Positions 45,795 through 56,529 of a stretch of DNA of 64,000 nucleotides are shown in pieces (the stretch's first letter is position 1; every line of letters starts with the position of its first letter). Origin of the DNA: Pollenia angustigena. Lineage: Eukaryota > Arthropoda > Insecta > Diptera > Polleniidae. A program made the position numbers and the translations under genes. The notes beneath the pieces were generated by a model. That model saw nothing but the letters and a program-made list of their open reading frames with translations, was not told the DNA's origin and ran no database searches. The stretch is taken from contig OV884059.1 of NCBI GenBank assembly GCA_930367215.1, positions 157,726,511-157,790,510 on the forward strand, in the 5' to 3' direction.

Positions 45795-47213
45795 CAGTGT
45801 TCGAAAATAAACCAGTTAGTTATTTAGCGTTCGGCTCACACAGCAAAGAACGATATCTATTTTTTTGGTGATTGTGTAGACGAACCCAATCCTTAATACC
45901 GATCGTAACTATTTTCAAGAAGGAGCCGAACATTACATAATGTTCTGTTCTTCGTCAAAAAATGTTTAATGTTCTTTAATCACCCCTATTATGTAAGGCG
46001 TTGTCGACGTCGACATTAATTTTTAATTATTGTCACATCAAGGCGACGACTACATCACTTCGACGTTAGTTTGGTATTTTATAAGAATGTTGTGTCGACG
46101 TCGACTAGTTATCGAAAATTTGACAAACAAAAAATCCCATCTCCAATTATTTTTTTTTTTGTTCTTCACTTACTTTTTATCGCTATTTATGCTATTTTCC
46201 GACATGTTTTTTAACCGATTTAGCTTTTTAAAGTAAAGTGTAGAGTTTGTTTCCAATTTTGTATTTTGTCGCGAATTTTTGGCATGTTTTTGATAAAAGA
46301 TATTTTTACTGTAAGTTTTCTGATTCTTTATAGCTTTAACGTATATTAATAAATATAAGACTTTTCTTTCATGCCGCTGTTAGCAAATTTCGTTACAGAT
46401 CGAGAATTTTCGTTATTTTTGCAAATATTTCCGAATTTTCGCAATTTTGGCTCTTTGAGGAAACTTTTTCGAACTTTCACAATTTTCGCGTTAAATTTAC
46501 TAATTAAATTTGTGCCCATAACTTTTTTTTAAATTTGAATTTTTTTATTTTAAGCGTTTTCAATAAATATGTTTACATTTCATTTAAAACTTCTTTAACT
46601 TTCATTTGAGTCGTCGCAAAATTTCCTGTCGACTAAAACGGGGATAATACTACTCGACGTCGACTTAAAAGCGCCTTAGAAAATATCAATTGACTGTCAA
46701 TAGTCATCGATAATTGTCAACAACGACTCAGAAAATACCATTACTGTTCAGGTGCCGTCGACTTGTGTCGACGTCGACTTTCATAATAGGGGTGAATGTT
46801 TCTTTTTTTACATAGATAAAGAAATGAACAAACAAAAAATTTAGGCACCGACCGCTCCACGGACAGCTTGTGCATATTGTGTATATGTTTGTGTACAATT
46901 ATTTTGCTGGCTTTTTGTTTTGTTTTCGTGTGTGTATTTTGTTTTTGTAAAAAATGTTTTTTTTACCAGCCAAAAGGTACAAAAATTAATGAGCTGAACC
47001 GAACGCAATGAAACTTGTGGTTTAAAAAAAAATTAAATGTTCTCATCTTTTTGTTGAGTTAGATAAAAACAGTATTATTTTTGTGTTCGAAAGACGACAA
47101 ACAGGGAACCGTTATTTTTTTTAATGATTTTCTACACAAACACTATTAGCGTTCCACAAATCTACCGAACCGTACACTAAGGAGCGATATTTAGTGTTTA
47201 TTTTCGAACACCT
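45795..47213. mobile_element. hAT-type MITE family (TGTTCGAAAATAAAC), copy 3, interrupted
   Basis: It starts CAGTGTTCGAAAATAAAC and ends AGTGTTTATTTTCGAACACC, matching the 22915-23445 copy in order (CGATATCTATTT, AAGGAGCCGAACATT, GACAAACAGGGAACCG). An 814-bp element is inserted at 45981-46794. The outer 8-bp flanks do not match, so the target duplication has decayed or the end was rearranged. Confidence 0.78.
45981..46794. mobile_element. 814-bp element with CACCCCTATTATG ends and GTCGACGTCGAC words
   Basis: The ends are CACCCCTATTATGTAAGGCG and the complement of CACCCCTATTATGAAAGTCG. Just inside each end lies the palindrome GTCGACGTCGAC. AAT flanks both sides, compatible with a 3-bp duplication. 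Apparent frames inside (46030-46236) are A/T-driven. It carries a GCGAATTTT and ATGCCGCTGTTAGC module also present in the 36-38 kb element and at 50.3 kb. Confidence 0.72.
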
Positions 47214-47507
47214 TTACCTTTTTTAAACGTATTCATTTGTAAAAAGTTTTTATTTGTGAGTTAAAACATATACTTATACCTTTTTTAAGTTTTCTACCTC
47301 ATGTGAAGGAAGGCATGAAGCATTTAAATCTTGCCAAAAGTTTTGCCACAATTCTCTTGATTTTTTTTTAGCATTTAAGGGGCCGTTTGCCAAATTCGGA
47401 TGCAAAATCATCAAAATTTCAAAAGGAATGTTCTATCAAATTTAAATTATTATTTATGCTGTAGCACCCGCTAAGGAGAACATCGTTGCGTACAAAATTC
47501 TTTAAAT
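47214..47507. other. No gene recognised
   Basis: A/T-rich sequence leading to the 3' end of the reverse transcriptase remnant. Confidence 0.5.
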
Positions 47508-48640
47508 TAATTACGATCTGTAGCTAGTGCCTTAAGCTGTGCCCAGCTGAGTTTCTTGTTCATTGACTTTATTTCATGTGCCAAACTTCTACCCCATGAT
47601 ACTCCTGGTCTCCCTCTACACCGAACTCCTTGTTATTTAAAGGCTTCCATAACGTGGATTTTATAAATGGTATTAATTTGCCATTAACCAAGAAATTTTC
47701 TCAAACAGCGGCTTAAACAGGCTTGGATTTTTATTGGTGTCCCTAACGGATACAAGCCATGTTTTGCTTATATATAAAAGTGTAGATTTAACATAAGAAT
47801 TTAAAGAACTTATCTTTGTTGCAAACTGCCAACAACGCCATATTTTTCGTAGCTTGTCAAATGCTCCTTTTAATTTGGAGAGCTTGACATTGATATAGTC
47901 CCTAGTGCCACCTTCAGGTGATATTTGACTGCCGAAGTACATTTAATTGTCGACTTCTTCAATAACGTTGCCTTCAAGTGACAGATTCAGCCTTATTCCG
48001 GTTATCGTCACCGACAATGTTTAAATTAAAGTCACACACAGCCTGTGTTCTTTAATCTTCTACAAAAAACGACACTGTCAGAGCGCGGTGCGTTTACTTA
48101 AATGGATTTAATCTTACCCACGTTAATCCGCAATTTGTACTTTTCATAATTTGTTCTTAAGCTGGTTATTTTGCTCTGCATATGCCTCTGTTTACAGCAG
48201 ATCAATGCAATATCGTCTGCATACTTTAATTCATTGAGATGTTCCATGGTTATAAGGTGCCAAATGAGTATTCTATTTGGCTGCACATCGATACTTGAGC
48301 GAAGTAGAACATCCATCACCATCACCAAACTAAGAGATGAGAGCATACATCCCTGTCGAACACTGGGGCCTAATTACCGCATTCGATATCGAGTAAGCTA
48401 TCGTATCGAGTAAAATATCGTATTTTTCTGGATACGACAGACACTGACGTATCGAATGAAAACTAGAGAGATTTATTGTCTTTGGTTACACGATATCGAA
48501 TGCTATCATCTCAAATTACGATACATATCATTCGATATCGAGAGTCACAATACCAAAATAAAAAATTTCGATAAATTTTGCTCGATATCGTATGCTGTAA
48601 TTAGACCCCTGGCTGCAATATCAGTGGATTCCAAGAATGT
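47508..48640 (-). pseudogene. Non-LTR reverse transcriptase remnant (C-terminal half)
   Basis: On the minus strand, 5' to 3', this reads SVRQGCMLSSL near 48,330-48,362 (the conserved RQGC-x-LSP-type block). ELKYADDIALICC near 48,200-48,235 follows as the YADD catalytic motif, then INVGK. After a broken stretch come YFGSQISPEGGTRDYINVKL and WLVS (47,673-47,942), typical of the segment after the polymerase. Last is GRPGVSWGRSLAHEI to QLKALATDRN, ending near 47,510. It is a chromosomal non-LTR family unlike the I-like element at 6-12 kb, but its clade cannot be fixed. Frameshifts lie near 47,945-48,100, and a 246-bp element is inserted just before the RQGC block. Removing that insertion rejoins the frame DIAASVRQGC. 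Confidence 0.78.
48365..48610. mobile_element. 246-bp MITE inside the reverse transcriptase remnant
   Basis: The ends GGGGCCTAATTACCGCATTC and the complement of GGGGTCTAATTACAGCATAC extend about 29 bases, through CGATATCGAG. CTGG can be read at both junctions, overlapping the terminal G/C run, so the duplication is 1-4 bases. The interior is full of TCGATATCG and ATCGTATCG words. No gene. Confidence 0.78.
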
Positions 48641-48646
48641 GCCAGT

Positions 48647-49136
48647 ACACCCAGAGAAAAAACATGTTTAAATATGGTCACCTCCAATAATACTATGTTT
48701 AAAGAAAATTTTAACCATATAATGTTTAATTTAACCATATTATTGCCAGCGACAACCATATTATGGTAAAAATAGTCCTCCATCAAGAAGCCACAACCAT
48801 AATATGGTTGCCTCCGAACACATTATGGTTAATAATAACTAAAATGTGTTAAACACTTATAATGGCATGGTTGGTTTTCAACCATAGCATGTTGCTCTTG
48901 AAAAAGAGGAAAATACTATTGTCAATTTAAAAACAAATTATTGTCATATTTAACCATAACATGTTTAGAGGCAACCATAATATGGTTGTGGCTTCTTGAT
49001 AGGGGACTAATTTAACCATAACATGGTTGTCGGTGACAAAAATATGGGTAAATTAAACATAATATGGTTAAAATTTTCTCTAAGCATAGTTTTGTTGGAG
49101 GTGACCATATTCAAACATGCTTTTTCTCTGCGTGTA
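48647..49136. mobile_element. 490-bp foldback element with repeated CCATAATATGG palindromes
   Basis: The left end TACACCCAGAGAAAAAACAT and the right end, complement of TACACGCAGAGAAAAAGCAT, begin inverted arms. These extend about 200 bases each, nearly to a central spacer at about 48,840-48,945. The word AACCAT(A)ATATGGTT and variants recur at least ten times. Arms also share GAAGCCACAACCATAATATG. A partial relative is at 61285-61405. No protein is encoded. Confidence 0.85.
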
Positions 49137-50280
49137 TGGAGATAAAAATAATCAAATTTAAATAACACTCAATTATATACGTGTTTGCTAGTGCAAACCT
49201 TTATTTTTTAGATAAATTTTTACAAATTGTCGTTTTTATGATTTGCAAACTGTAATTGATGTCTACAAACATTAAACTGGGTTTTTTAGTATCAGTCTTT
49301 TGGCAAGTACTGTTTTTTTTTTTTAATTTTTCACACTTCTGCATACATTTTTGGAGGGTGTTATATATTTTGGTAAATATTCATTGCAATTTGCTTGCCC
49401 CAGCCACAAAGACAAATAAAAAATGAGGTTTTAAACTGGAAGAGGTATAGGATTATAAATTTAAAGTTGAAATATACTTCCATCAATATAAGTACTACAA
49501 CAGCTATTTTTCTTACCACAACTGCTGCTGTTCTTTTTTTTACATCTGTGCCCCCTGCTCTAAAGATGACATTTGAATTTGTGCCTTAAAGCGAGTAGCG
49601 GAAACGGAAATTGATAAATTGCGTTAGATGAAGAGGATAAATTTGCAATAACAGCAACAACGCACAATTTGAATTATTATTTATATTATTTCTTCGTTTT
49701 TGTATGAGCTTGGTTGGCTGTAGTTTTTTTTTTTTTTTTTTTTTTGTTTTATGAATTTTTTTTTTCATCATTTTAGCTCTGTATACCATTTACAATTTAA
49801 TAGGAAAAAATACTTTCCTCACCCTTATTTAAAGGTAAAGTGAAAAGGTTTTTCTTCTCTTTTTGAACGTTTCTGGCTGTATTTATTTCAGGAAATATAA
49901 GTTTATTACAGATGTTCGTTCGAAGTTTTATACGAACTAGTGTTGTAGGAGTACATGTCGTAGAGAAATTTATTTACTTTTTTTGTCGTGTTTCGTACCC
50001 TTGGGTAACATTTTCAATTGTTTTTTGTGTTAGAACTGAAATGAAGGGTTAAGTGGTTTGTCATGGCTGATAAAACAATAATAATCTGTTAAATTAGCTT
50101 TGAGTTTTATTTATTTGTAGAAAAAATGTTTATTGTGATTTTCGATTAAGAGAATAACGATTTAACTGTCGCCATTGTAAATACGTGGGAGGGCTGAGAA
50201 GTATTTTTTTTAATTTTATATGAAGATTAAATAGAATTAAAAAAAACAATTCAATTAAAAAATGCAGTAAACTTCAGCGA
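49137..50280. other. No gene recognised
   Basis: A/T-rich sequence with a T run of about 22 near 49,723-49,745. Open frames at 49395-49789 are short and overlap on both strands, and nothing identifies them. Confidence 0.5.
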
Positions 50281-50690
50281 TCTCAACTTAGTTTTTGGGT
50301 TTGTTTCAAATTTTGCAATTTTTCGCGAATTTCAGCCATGTTCGCGATAAAAGCGATTTGTTCCTGTAAGTTTTCTGATTCTTTACAGTTTAAACGTTTT
50401 ATAATAAATTGTAGACTTTGCTATCATGCCGCTGTTCGCATTTTTACCGAATTTTTGCCATTCCTTATAGTTTTAGTAACTTTAAATCAATTTTATGGGT
50501 TGTTTAAAAGTGAACAAAATTTTTTTTAGCGATTACAAATAAATTAAGGCGTTTGTTTAAAAGTTTTCATTTCGAATTTAAGCCAAGTTCGCAATAAAAG
50601 CGATTTTTCCCTTTGATTCTTTACAGCTTTCACGATTTTTAATAAATAAAAGACTTTGCTGTCCCTATCCCAATTTGTTCGTCGTTCGTC
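50281..50690. repeat. GCGAAAATTCGC module (inverted), two units
   Basis: TTCGCGAATTTCAGCCATGT, then GCGATAAAAGCGATTTG, TTCTGATTCTTTACAG, ACTTTGCTATCATGCCGCTG and TTTTTGCCATTCCTTATAG are the reverse complement of the units at 36.1-38.0 kb. A second, shorter unit follows at about 50,560-50,670. Confidence 0.65.
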
Positions 50691-50706
50691 TGCGTAAGAA
50701 ATATAA

Positions 50707-50854
50707 TTTTTTTTTTTTTTTTAATTCCTTAAGCCAATCCCGCGAAGCTCTACGCTTGTCTGCAGGAAAGAAACCATGGTCTCTGGCGGGAATCGAACCC
50801 GCAAGCCCGACGCTGATAGAGTAGCTCACTATCAGCTAGCCTACCGAGGCACTC
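50707..50854 (-). repeat. tRNA-derived SINE, copy 2
   Basis: On the minus strand it starts GAGTGCCTCGGTAGGCTAGC, has the B box GGGTTCGATTCCCG (around 50,788-50,802), the body TTTCTTTCCTGCAGACAAGC, and ends GGAATT followed by 16 A (T at 50707-50722). It keeps a CGTAGAGCTTCGCGGG stretch missing from the copy at 39457. A and B boxes make it a polymerase III-type unit. It lies about 100 bases beyond the Helitron 3' end. Confidence 0.85.
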
Positions 50855-50948
50855 AATACAAACCTTTCGCAGAGTTCGTTACGCACGACGAATTTCGTTC
50901 TACGCAATGACTTCGTGTATTTTCATACATGTCGTCGTTCGTTAAAAA

Positions 50949-52250
50949 CTAGCGAACCCCTGCACACTTCGTAGTGCAAAAAAGAAAATAAGAAATCAAT
51001 TCGAATTCATTTAAATCAGTGATAAATGGTTTTTATTGTTATGCTCTGTGGTACACAACATTTCTTGTTTTTCCATTTTCGGTGTAAATATACAAAACCG
51101 ATGGTTTGCCAACGCGAGAACAGACTACATACAACTGTCCATGTGAGAAAACTGGATACTCTAAATTCACTCCACAAATTCCTTATGAATGGTCTTGCTC
51201 CTTATTAAAAGTTACCGCAAACCCAAGCCCAGCAGGAAACTGAAATCGTTTGCATTCAAATGGCATATCAGACGGAAACATTGGGATGCGTTGAATGAAT
51301 ACATCTTCTCCTTTGAATTTTCCAGTTAAAATAGAAGCTTCAATTACATAAGCCATCAACCTTTTAATAGCCAGTCTTGTGCCATTACACAAACGGGGTT
51401 GATTGATATTGCGAAGCAAAATAATAGTGACTCCAACTTTCGATTGGAGATTATGCGGAGGCAATCCCGGTAAATCCAAAGAATTCAAAAATTCTGTTGG
51501 ATAATTCACAATATATTCTACATTGGTAACAGTATCCACAGACTTGCACGAAACCAATTCGCCAAGAATCTTTAATTGTATTTGTATTTGTATTGTATTG
51601 TATTTAATTAACTAACATCTTTGTTCTTTTCCGCTAAAATTGCTCTGTCACTCAACCATGTATGGCATATACATATATTTGTGTGCTATGTTCAATCAAT
51701 TCCTCTTTTGACTGTACGAAATGGCAAAAATAATTTGGCAATGTTATTAATCCAGTGTCATTAACAGGCATTGCACCATTCCCAATTTTCAGCAATTGCT
51801 TAGAGAACTTATCAGCAGATGGATCATCCTGCAAATGATCCCGAACGTTAGTTGTGAGTTTCAATGTTTTTACAAGTCTCCATAAGCATGAAGACTTTTA
51901 GCAAGCGTTAATTTCATCGGCTGCTGTCGATCTAGGAATGACGGGCAATGTTTGCCTAAAATCGCCTGACAATAAAATCAAGGCACTACCAAACAACTCT
52001 GAATAACCTCGAATGTCTTTCATTGTTCTTTCCAATGCTTCAACAGATTTCTTATTCGCCATTGTGCATTCATTCCAAATAATGATACCGCAACGTTTCA
52101 ATAATTTTTCCGTTCCAGATGTTTTTGAAAAGTTACATATGGGAGTTTCATTAACTTGGTAATTCAATGGCAATTTCGAAGCGGAATATGATTTGCGAAC
52201 ACCATCTAACAAAGTGGCTGGAATGCCAGAAGACGCCTTTCAGTTTCTCA
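50949..52250 (-). pseudogene. Helitron: Pif1-like helicase remnant and 3' terminus
   Basis: Helitrons encode a Rep-helicase and end in CTRR preceded by a hairpin. On the minus strand the helicase reads ASSGIPATLLDGVRKS at 52,200-52,250, then IIIWNECTM (Walker B) and LSGDFRQTLPVIPRSTAAD at about 51,905-51,970. KLTTNVRDHLQDDPSA follows at 51,820-51,862, then WLSDRAILAEKNKDV near 51,610-51,655. The next piece is NYPTEFLNSLDLPG to PSDMPFECKRFQFP (51,240-51,510). The last is SHGQLYVVCSRVGKPSVLYI near 51,065-51,145. Stops, frameshifts and a (ATACA)n tract near 51,575-51,605 break it, and the Rep part is not seen. The 3' end is CTAG at 50949-50952, with the hairpin CACTACGAAGTG (50965-50976) 12 bases inside and T just outside, as expected. 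Confidence 0.87.
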
Positions 52251-52785
52251 AAATATAAACTTAAATTTGCAAAATTTTCATGCACGCAAAAATATGTACA
52301 TGTTTCGGAATGAATGCAGTGTTCACTTAAATGGCTATAACTCGTGAACCAATACCCATTTGAAGACCGTTGATACATAAAAACCTTGGTATTGACGTCA
52401 CCTTCCACGTGAACTTTGCAGAAACGCATTAAAGAGAACATCAATTACTAACACAATGCAAAAAATATTTTCTTAAATTTAACACCTTAAGTAGAATGTA
52501 CTCGACATTTTAAATTGTCAAATTCCCACTACAAAATACATACATGTCGTGTCTGTAAAAGTCAGATACAAAGTCATCTGACAAAATTTCAATTATAGCT
52601 TGCTCTACTTTCTTCTGACAAACCTTCTGACAACAACTGTGTCAGCATTCTATGCCGGGAAGAAACCGGCAGCGGCGGTTCAGTATTGACGGAATTATTA
52701 TCCGGCTGAAGTTAATATTTTTATCATATGTATGTATGATAATTTCACCTTTGAATAGAAATAATGTACACAATTTTATAAAGAC
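52251..52785. other. Unidentified sequence upstream of the helicase remnant
   Basis: A minus-strand frame of about 70 codons (52,240-52,444: LMRFCKVHVEGDVNTKVFMY, then WFTSYSHLSEHCIHSE) has ordinary protein composition but no family I can name. It runs into the helicase remnant in another frame, so it may be part of the same decayed element or captured sequence. The rest shows nothing. Confidence 0.4.
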
Positions 52786-52788
52786 TTA

Positions 52789-53128
52789 TGGCCATTTTCT
52801 CATTAGGCGATTATCTTTTTTCCCAACGAAAAATTGCACATTAAAGAAATTTGGTTTTCTCAATGTCTCATTTGCTTCGATTTTATCGCAAAGCTAACCG
52901 GCACTCATCTGCCAATTATTTATTTTCCTTTTATTTGCCGTTCAGATAAATTCAATCAGCTGACTCCCAACTTTTACATGTATTTTGAGTGGCGTTGCCA
53001 GCTGAAAACTTTGTTTTTTGCCAGTATATTGAGAAACCCAAAATCGTTAACGGACAGTTTATCGGTCCAATAAATTTATGTTGACATTAAGTAACAGACA
53101 GTTTTTCGATACATTGAGAAAATGGCCA
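52789..53128. mobile_element. 340-bp MITE (TTA duplication)
   Basis: The ends TGGCCATTTTCTCATTAG and the complement of TGGCCATTTTCTCAATG are inverted. TTA flanks both (52786-52788 and 53129-53131). The terminal GGCCATTTTC is shared with the 116-bp MITE family at 13757. Frames inside are incidental. Confidence 0.8.
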
Positions 53129-53385
53129 TTACATTATAATATCCTAAATTGGTATCTTCCAAATTAAAGAAAAAAATGTTAAGATGGCTGAACTCTTTTA
53201 CGGCGCAAACAAAAATTTTTGTGGCGGCCGCACGATATTCTGAAACCGAGAACTACTTTGGTTTCTGCAATAACTATGCGAAAAAACATAGACAATGTCA
53301 AAAGCAAATTACATGAACGTTTGTGACCGCAATTATGACAGACATGCACAGTTACATGTGACTTGTAAAGTTGACAAGTCAGATA

Positions 53386-53959
53386 CAGTACTTTTCGTTT
53401 ATAGTCACTACGCTTATAGTCACATTAGCGATATAGTCCATTTTATCTGTTTATTTTGCCGCTATAAGTTAATTTAATATAAAGTATTAACGTTATAGTC
53501 CATTTAGCGATATAAGCACATTTACCATATAAGTCATCTATCAACAGTCTAAAGCAAATTAATGGCGTTATAGTCACATTAGCAATATTAACTATATTCT
53601 TTTTAGTTTTCGAAACCACAATCCATCCAAAGGAAGAAAGAATTAAATCGTTTAATTTTTGTCATCAACTCTCTACTCGTAAAAAATTTGTTTTTGCCTT
53701 CGGTATCAGTTATGAAATATCTTGTTATTATTTTGACTACTTTTTATACAGTATGCAACTCTGTTGTTAAACCATAAGCCTAATGTCGGTGTAATTTATA
53801 TAAATTTTTTATTTCCTTTATTCACTTAACTTGATTATATTCGAATTCGGTTATATGCATCATAGGGGCATATATGTGAATTAGCCTTATAGTCACATTA
53901 GCGATATAGTCCACGTTATGGTTGCAACTAAAAGATGTGACTATAAGCGAAAAGTACTG
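53386..53959. mobile_element. 574-bp pogo-like MITE (TA duplication)
   Basis: The ends CAGTACTTTTCGTTTATAGT and the complement of CAGTACTTTTCGCTTATAGT are flanked by TA (53384-53385 and 53960-53961). TTATAGTCACATTAGCGATA or a close variant recurs about four times inside, so here too the terminal motif is iterated. No transposase is encoded. Confidence 0.85.
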
Positions 53960-53961
53960 TA

Positions 53962-55892
53962 TAACAAACATGTCGTCTACATGCACCTTTAGACTAATTT
54001 TGTAAAACGTTTGTGGTTGAATGTCATCCGGGATAAGCAAAAAAAGAAAAAAAAAACAACATTTGGCTTCAATACTTTCGATGTATGGAAAATGTTTGCT
54101 GTAGAGAATGGCCTTAATTAGTCCAGTATCTTAAAGTTTCTTTATTTGTTTGTTTGTTTTATTTGCAAACAAATTGTTAATTTAAATAATTCCCCAACAC
54201 AAATAAATTGCTAGAGTATGTCAACTTTTATTAAATCGTAAACTTTTTCCAAATGTTTTTCTTAGTGATTTGTAATTTTATTAAAATTTTTTTTTATTAA
54301 AATTCCTTTAGTTGAATTCATTGATGAGGAGTTGGCAAGTGAAATAATTTCATTAAAATCTTAAATTGAATGATAATTATCGGCATCATTATGAAGTTTT
54401 TATTCTCATAATTTGCATTATTATCAGTATTTCTCTCATTATTATCGGAGTAAGAGTAAAATTATTTATTTATGATTTCCCATTTGTTTTCTTTTTTTTT
54501 AATAATGAAATGTCGATTGTCATTTTTATGTTTCGCATGACGTTGACACGACTGTTGATATGGGGAAAAATTTATTGGGTATCATTATATTTAATGTATG
54601 TATGTATTTATGTTTATATGTTGGTGTTGTTGTGTATGTGTGACTATGTGTATGATTGACATGCTTTATTTTGTCTCATTATTATTATTATTTTTTTTTA
54701 CAAATATGTATTTTGTTTTTTTTTTTATCGGGTATTTAATCATTGTCAAATCTTTTTATTTATTTTAATTAAATTCATAGAAATTATAACTGTGGGCCTT
54801 TATTATTAATGATTTAAATACTTGCAATGCTATTACATAATTGTTAATTTGTTGTTTTTTTTTTCCTTTGTGTTATACAATTAAGAATATGGGGAAACTT
54901 TTAACTTAATTTTAATTTACATTGGGGAATATGTAAAACAATACTTAATTACATTCTATGTGTAACATTTTTTTGCAGCAATAGTGAAGTAAATAAAAAT
55001 TTAAGTTTTTTTTTTTTGTTAAAGACGAGAAAGCTTTTCTGTGCATTAATTATTTAGTAAACGCCGTCTTTTTTAAATATTCTTTTTATTATACTTACGG
55101 GAATTGCACCAATTTTCCGTAGCAGAAAGGAAACTAGCTCCAAACTTGTCACGTAGGTAACACTTCTAAAGTGATACTGACAGGTTCTAGTTATAACACT
55201 TTTTATGATGAAGACTTGTCTCTTTAGCATGGTGATGTCCAAGAACGGGGTTAATTGGCATCTTCACTGAAGTAGTCTAAATAGACACACCAATTAAATT
55301 TCAGTCAACATCATGTCTGTCGAAGATATTGTCCCGAGTGAACCATATTATTATGATAGATCTCCTTTATATAAAGTTTTATAAACAGATAGCATAAGCC
55401 CGAACAAAGTCCAGTATTATGACTTGTTTTGTGTCAATTACCTTCCCTCTGGAGTAACTATACTTTATCACTAGTACAGCGATATCTTGTTTTCACCTAT
55501 CGCAATTCGGTCCATTTTATAAGTATATTCTGTTTACTGGTCACAGGATTGGTGCTTTAAGAACAATTGACACAAATTTTACGCAGGGTGAATCCAAATA
55601 ACAGAAAATACACTCGAAAAATTTTTCTAATACATATGAAAATTGCAACTTTTAATAAAAAAAAAATAAAAATAAAGGGACAATACTGATATTGTTATTC
55701 CATTTAAAACATATCAAAATAACTATCAAAAATACATTAAATAAATTTTAAGACGATCTAGCATGGTCATCTGTCTATCTTTTAAAATCACTATATAACA
55801 CGCAATTAAGGACTTAATAAGATAGTCACAGTTTGATATTTAAGACAACCGAATTAGTCTACTATTTTATTTAGCCTACATACAAATACCCC
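53962..55892. other. No gene; simple TG- and TTA-rich tracts
   Basis: A stretch at 53,965-54,125 resembles 56,555-56,770 in scattered blocks (CATCCGGGATAAGC versus TATACGGGATAAGC; ACAACATTTGG; GTAGAGAATGG) and may be a repeat fragment. TATG/TTTATG tracts occur at 54,595-54,650 and (TTA)n near 54,680. Nothing else was identified. Confidence 0.45.
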
Positions 55893-56436
55893 CTTAGGCT
55901 GAGGCCACGCAATGAGCGCTAAAGCGGCGAGCGGTAAAGCGATGGCTTATTACTAAGCGTCATTTCTGAGCAGTTAGCTGTTAAAATGCCATTATCCAGA
56001 TAGGTTTGTTTAATATTACTATATACGAATTTAATGCGCTTAGAAAAATAGTGTTATCATATAAATCAAGCAAATTTCGGGATAGATTTTGGCAATACTG
56101 CCGTATGTCTGTGAAATCCTTTGATTTTTTGTTGCAAAAAGTTAACAGCAGATTGGATTAAAAGTTAACAGAAAAGTTGGTAATCTGTCTTGCCATAAAA
56201 GCGGTCGGCCTTGTACAGATGCAATTTTAAGCTCCACATTCACTTCTGCCGTGTTTATTCTTTGCCGCTCAGAAAACAACAAAAAATTAGAACAAGTTTT
56301 ATTCCTGAGCTGTGGGGCTTAGCCGCTCAGACAAGCCGCTCACATGCCGCTCATTGAGTGGTCGCTTCAGTTGTATTTCATGTGTTTTAATTTTTTATCG
56401 CTCGCTTTGCCGCTTATTGCGTAGCCTCGGCCTAAG
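55893..56436. mobile_element. 544-bp inverted-repeat element with GCCGCTCA words
   Basis: The left end CTTAGGCTGAGGCCACGCAA continues through TGAGCG. The right end is its near complement, ending GTAGCCTCGGCCTAAG. Inside, GCCGCTCA or TGAGCGGC occurs about six times, near 55,915, 56,265 and 56,320-56,355. The target duplication is unclear, since the outer TTA/TAA are inverted and not direct. Unusually G/C-rich for this window. Confidence 0.75.
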
Positions 56437-56529
56437 AGTAAGACTTTTGGCAAAAGAGCGGCTACTCGGAATGAGCTTAAGCAATAAAATTTGATGTAAA
56501 TATTTTGTGTGTTCGAGTAAAAAATTCAT

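Noticed and set aside
49395..49789. Frames on both strands as genes
   Set aside because: Short, overlapping, and partly poly-lysine from a T run. No similarity.
53384..53961. CRISPR-like array from the regular TATAGTCAC repeats
   Set aside because: Spacing is irregular, repeats are imperfect and inverted, and the TA-flanked inverted ends show a MITE.
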